From JBEVNX01 sp040507895 (GTDB lineage: Bacteria; Desulfobacterota; Binatia; JACPRU01): a stretch of DNA of 6,892 nt. Positions 5,671-6,892 of this stretch are shown piece after piece. Location: positions 1 through 6,892 of the forward strand of contig JBEVNX010000134.1 in NCBI GenBank assembly GCA_040507895.1, given 5' to 3'. Made by a program: the position numbers and the translations under genes. The notes beneath the pieces are model-generated. The model was not told where the DNA came from, made no database searches, and was given only the letters and a program-made list of their open reading frames with translations. The number at the start of each line of letters is the position of its first letter. The stretch's first letter is position 1.

Positions 5671-6866
5671 GCGTGTCGCGAGCCGAGCCCGCGGGGCGCC
5701 GGCGCGTCGCCTTCGTCGTCCAGCGCTACGGCGACGAAGTCGACGGTGGCTCGGAGACGCTTTGTCGGGAAGTGGCCGAGCGCCTCAATGCCACCGCCGA
5801 CGTCGAGGTGCTGACGACCACCGCCGTCGACTATTTGACGTGGAAGAACGAGCTGCCGCTGGGCGAGAGCGTGGTGCGCGGCGTGCGCGTGCGTCGCTTC
5901 CCGGTCGCGAGCCGGCGTTGGGTGCGCAGCTTCGGAAGGCTCTCCGAGCGGCTCTATCGGACGGCGCATACGGTCGAGGACGAGATCGCGTGGATGATCC
6001 GGCAAGGGCCGCGGACGCCCGAGCTGCTCGCCCATCTCAAGGAGAACGAGCGGCGCTTCGACGCGTTCGTGTTCTTCACGTACCTATACTATCCGACCTA
6101 CTTCGGCCTGCCGCTCGTCGCCGGCAACAGCGTGCTCGTGCCGACGCTGCACGACGAGCCGCCGGCGCGCTTCGACATCTTCCGCGGGCTCTTCCACGTG
6201 GTGCGGACCTTCGTCTGGAATACGCCGGAGGAGCGTGAGTTGGCGCGCGAGACGTTCGGCATCGCGGGCGACGGCGAGGTGGGCGGGATTGGCGTCGAAG
6301 TCGCCGCGCCGGCTCGTGACGGCAGCTTCCGCCGTCGTCACGGGCTCGGCGAATACGTTCTCTACGCGGGCCGGCTCGATGTCTGGAAGGGCATTCCCGA
6401 GCTGCTCGAATTCTTCGCGCGCTACCGCGCGGCGAGGGCCATCGATCTCACGCTGGTTCTCCTCGGTAAGATCCGCATGAAGCTGCCGGAGCTCGCGGGC
6501 GTGAAGGCGCTCGGCTACCTGCCGGAGGAGGAAAAGCTCGAGGCGTTCGCCGAAGCAACCGCGACGGTGCAGCCTTCGCCCTTCGAGAGCCTCTCGCTGG
6601 TCATGCTCGAGAGCTGGAAGCTCGGCACTCCGGTCGTCGCCAATGCGCGGAGCCGCGCCGTGGCGGGCCAGTGCGCGCGCAGCGGAGGCGGGCTCACCTA
6701 CTCGAGCTACGAAGAGTTCGCCGCGGCCCTCGACCGCGTACGCTCGGAGGAAGGCCAGCGGCTCGGCGAGCAGGGCAGTCGCTTCGTCGAGGCCGAGTGT
6801 AGCTGGGAGCGTATCCTCGGCGTCTATCGGCGCGCCGTCGAGCGCGTGTGTGGAGGACGTTGGTGA
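5661..6866 (+). CDS. GT4-type glycosyltransferase (second paralogue, 401 aa)
   Basis: This is a paralogue of the transferase at 2991, sharing its motif order throughout: FVVQRYGDEVDGGSETLCRE (GG at residues 29-30), VEVLTT, VRRFPV, the D-E-x-A-W block (107-111), RRFDAFVF, and HDEP at 164-167. Next come NTPEERELAR, then VLYAGRLDVWKGI with R238 and K243. The EX7E motif is E309...E317 (ESLSLVMLE), followed by SWKLGTPVVAN. It ends with the usual C-terminal helix after CSWERI. The predicted role is transfer of a sugar to a lipid-linked polysaccharide at the cytoplasmic face. The ATG at 5661 overlaps the previous stop by 10 bases; GTG at 5667 (GTGA overlap) is an equally possible start and would remove two residues. 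No Shine-Dalgarno site is obvious, so coupling is likely. About 14 residues precede the first beta strand, more than in the first paralogue. The catalytic features are complete; the sugar specificity is unknown. Confidence 0.9.
   Translation: MAVSVSRAEPAGRRRVAFVVQRYGDEVDGGSETLCREVAERLNATADVEVLTTTAVDYLTWKNELPLGESVVRGVRVRRFPVASRRWVRSFGRLSERLYRTAHTVEDEIAWMIRQGPRTPELLAHLKENERRFDAFVFFTYLYYPTYFGLPLVAGNSVLVPTLHDEPPARFDIFRGLFHVVRTFVWNTPEERELARETFGIAGDGEVGGIGVEVAAPARDGSFRRRHGLGEYVLYAGRLDVWKGIPELLEFFARYRAARAIDLTLVLLGKIRMKLPELAGVKALGYLPEEEKLEAFAEATATVQPSPFESLSLVMLESWKLGTPVVANARSRAVAGQCARSGGGLTYSSYEEFAAALDRVRSEEGQRLGEQGSRFVEAECSWERILGVYRRAVERVCGGRW
6852..6857 (+). promoter_or_regulatory. Ribosome binding site for the gene starting at 6863
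   Basis: GGAGGA lies five bases before the GTG at 6863, inside the last codons of the preceding transferase. It supports a GTG start overlapping the TGA stop by four bases (GTGA). Confidence 0.65.
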
Positions 6867-6892
6867 GCGAGCTGCCCCGCGTAGGCATCGAC
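6863..6892 (+). CDS. Start of a further operon gene, possibly another glycosyltransferase (partial)
   Basis: Ten codons are visible, reading MSELPRVGID from a GTG start, with a good ribosome site and a GTGA overlap with the preceding stop. The R-V-G-I-D beginning matches the first beta strand of many GT4 transferases, which often continue as DARKL with an acceptor-domain glycine loop. Ten residues are too few to be certain, so the family assignment is inference from this start and from the operon context. The remainder lies beyond the right edge. Confidence 0.5.
   Translation, partial: MSELPRVGID

Noticed and set aside
1..6892. CRISPR array, tRNA, rRNA, insertion sequence or attachment site
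   Set aside because: No regularly spaced repeats, no tRNA-like cloverleaf, no transposase motif and no paired terminal inverted repeats were seen on either strand.

Overview
The window is uniformly GC-rich and densely packed, with no tRNA, rRNA, insertion sequence or CRISPR array that I can see. It looks like chromosomal DNA of a high-GC Gram-negative-type bacterium. Long open frames on the unused strand, a TTG start, a GTG start and gene-to-gene overlaps all fit such a genome. Proteobacteria, Myxococcota or an uncultured Desulfobacterota/Binatota-like lineage would all be compatible, but the sequence does not settle the taxonomy.

Left part, minus strand (1-2905). A large alpha-helical, HEAT-like protein of 869 residues with no recognised enzymatic domain (296-2905) is followed 115 bases downstream by the start of a CBS-domain gene (1-181). 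The CBS gene runs off the left edge and has a strong Shine-Dalgarno site. The 869-residue gene has none; instead a sigma-70-like promoter (TTGACT, 18-base spacer, GATAAC) ends six bases before its ATG, which suggests a leaderless mRNA.

Right part, plus strand (2991-6892). Starting 85 bases away and divergently oriented is a tight polysaccharide-biosynthesis operon. It holds a GT4-type glycosyltransferase (2991-4184), a 129-residue protein carrying a basic-amphipathic SHRP module (4181-4570), a second and distinct GT4 glycosyltransferase (4600-5670), a third that is a paralogue of the first (5661-6866), and the first ten codons of a further gene (from 6863). Three of the four junctions overlap (4, 10 and 4 bases). 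The remaining junction is a 29-base gap containing a stopped in-frame ATG and a TTG start with a good ribosome binding site.

Together the plus-strand genes look like part of an O-antigen, capsule or exopolysaccharide cluster whose enzymes add successive sugars to a lipid-linked glycan at the inner face of the cytoplasmic membrane. The sugars and the product cannot be read from the sequence. I see no clearly new system. The points most worth a second look are the free-standing SHRP-module protein, the paralogous transferases flanking it, the stopped-start relay at 4567-4602, the possible leaderless promoter, and the unassigned 869-residue helical protein.
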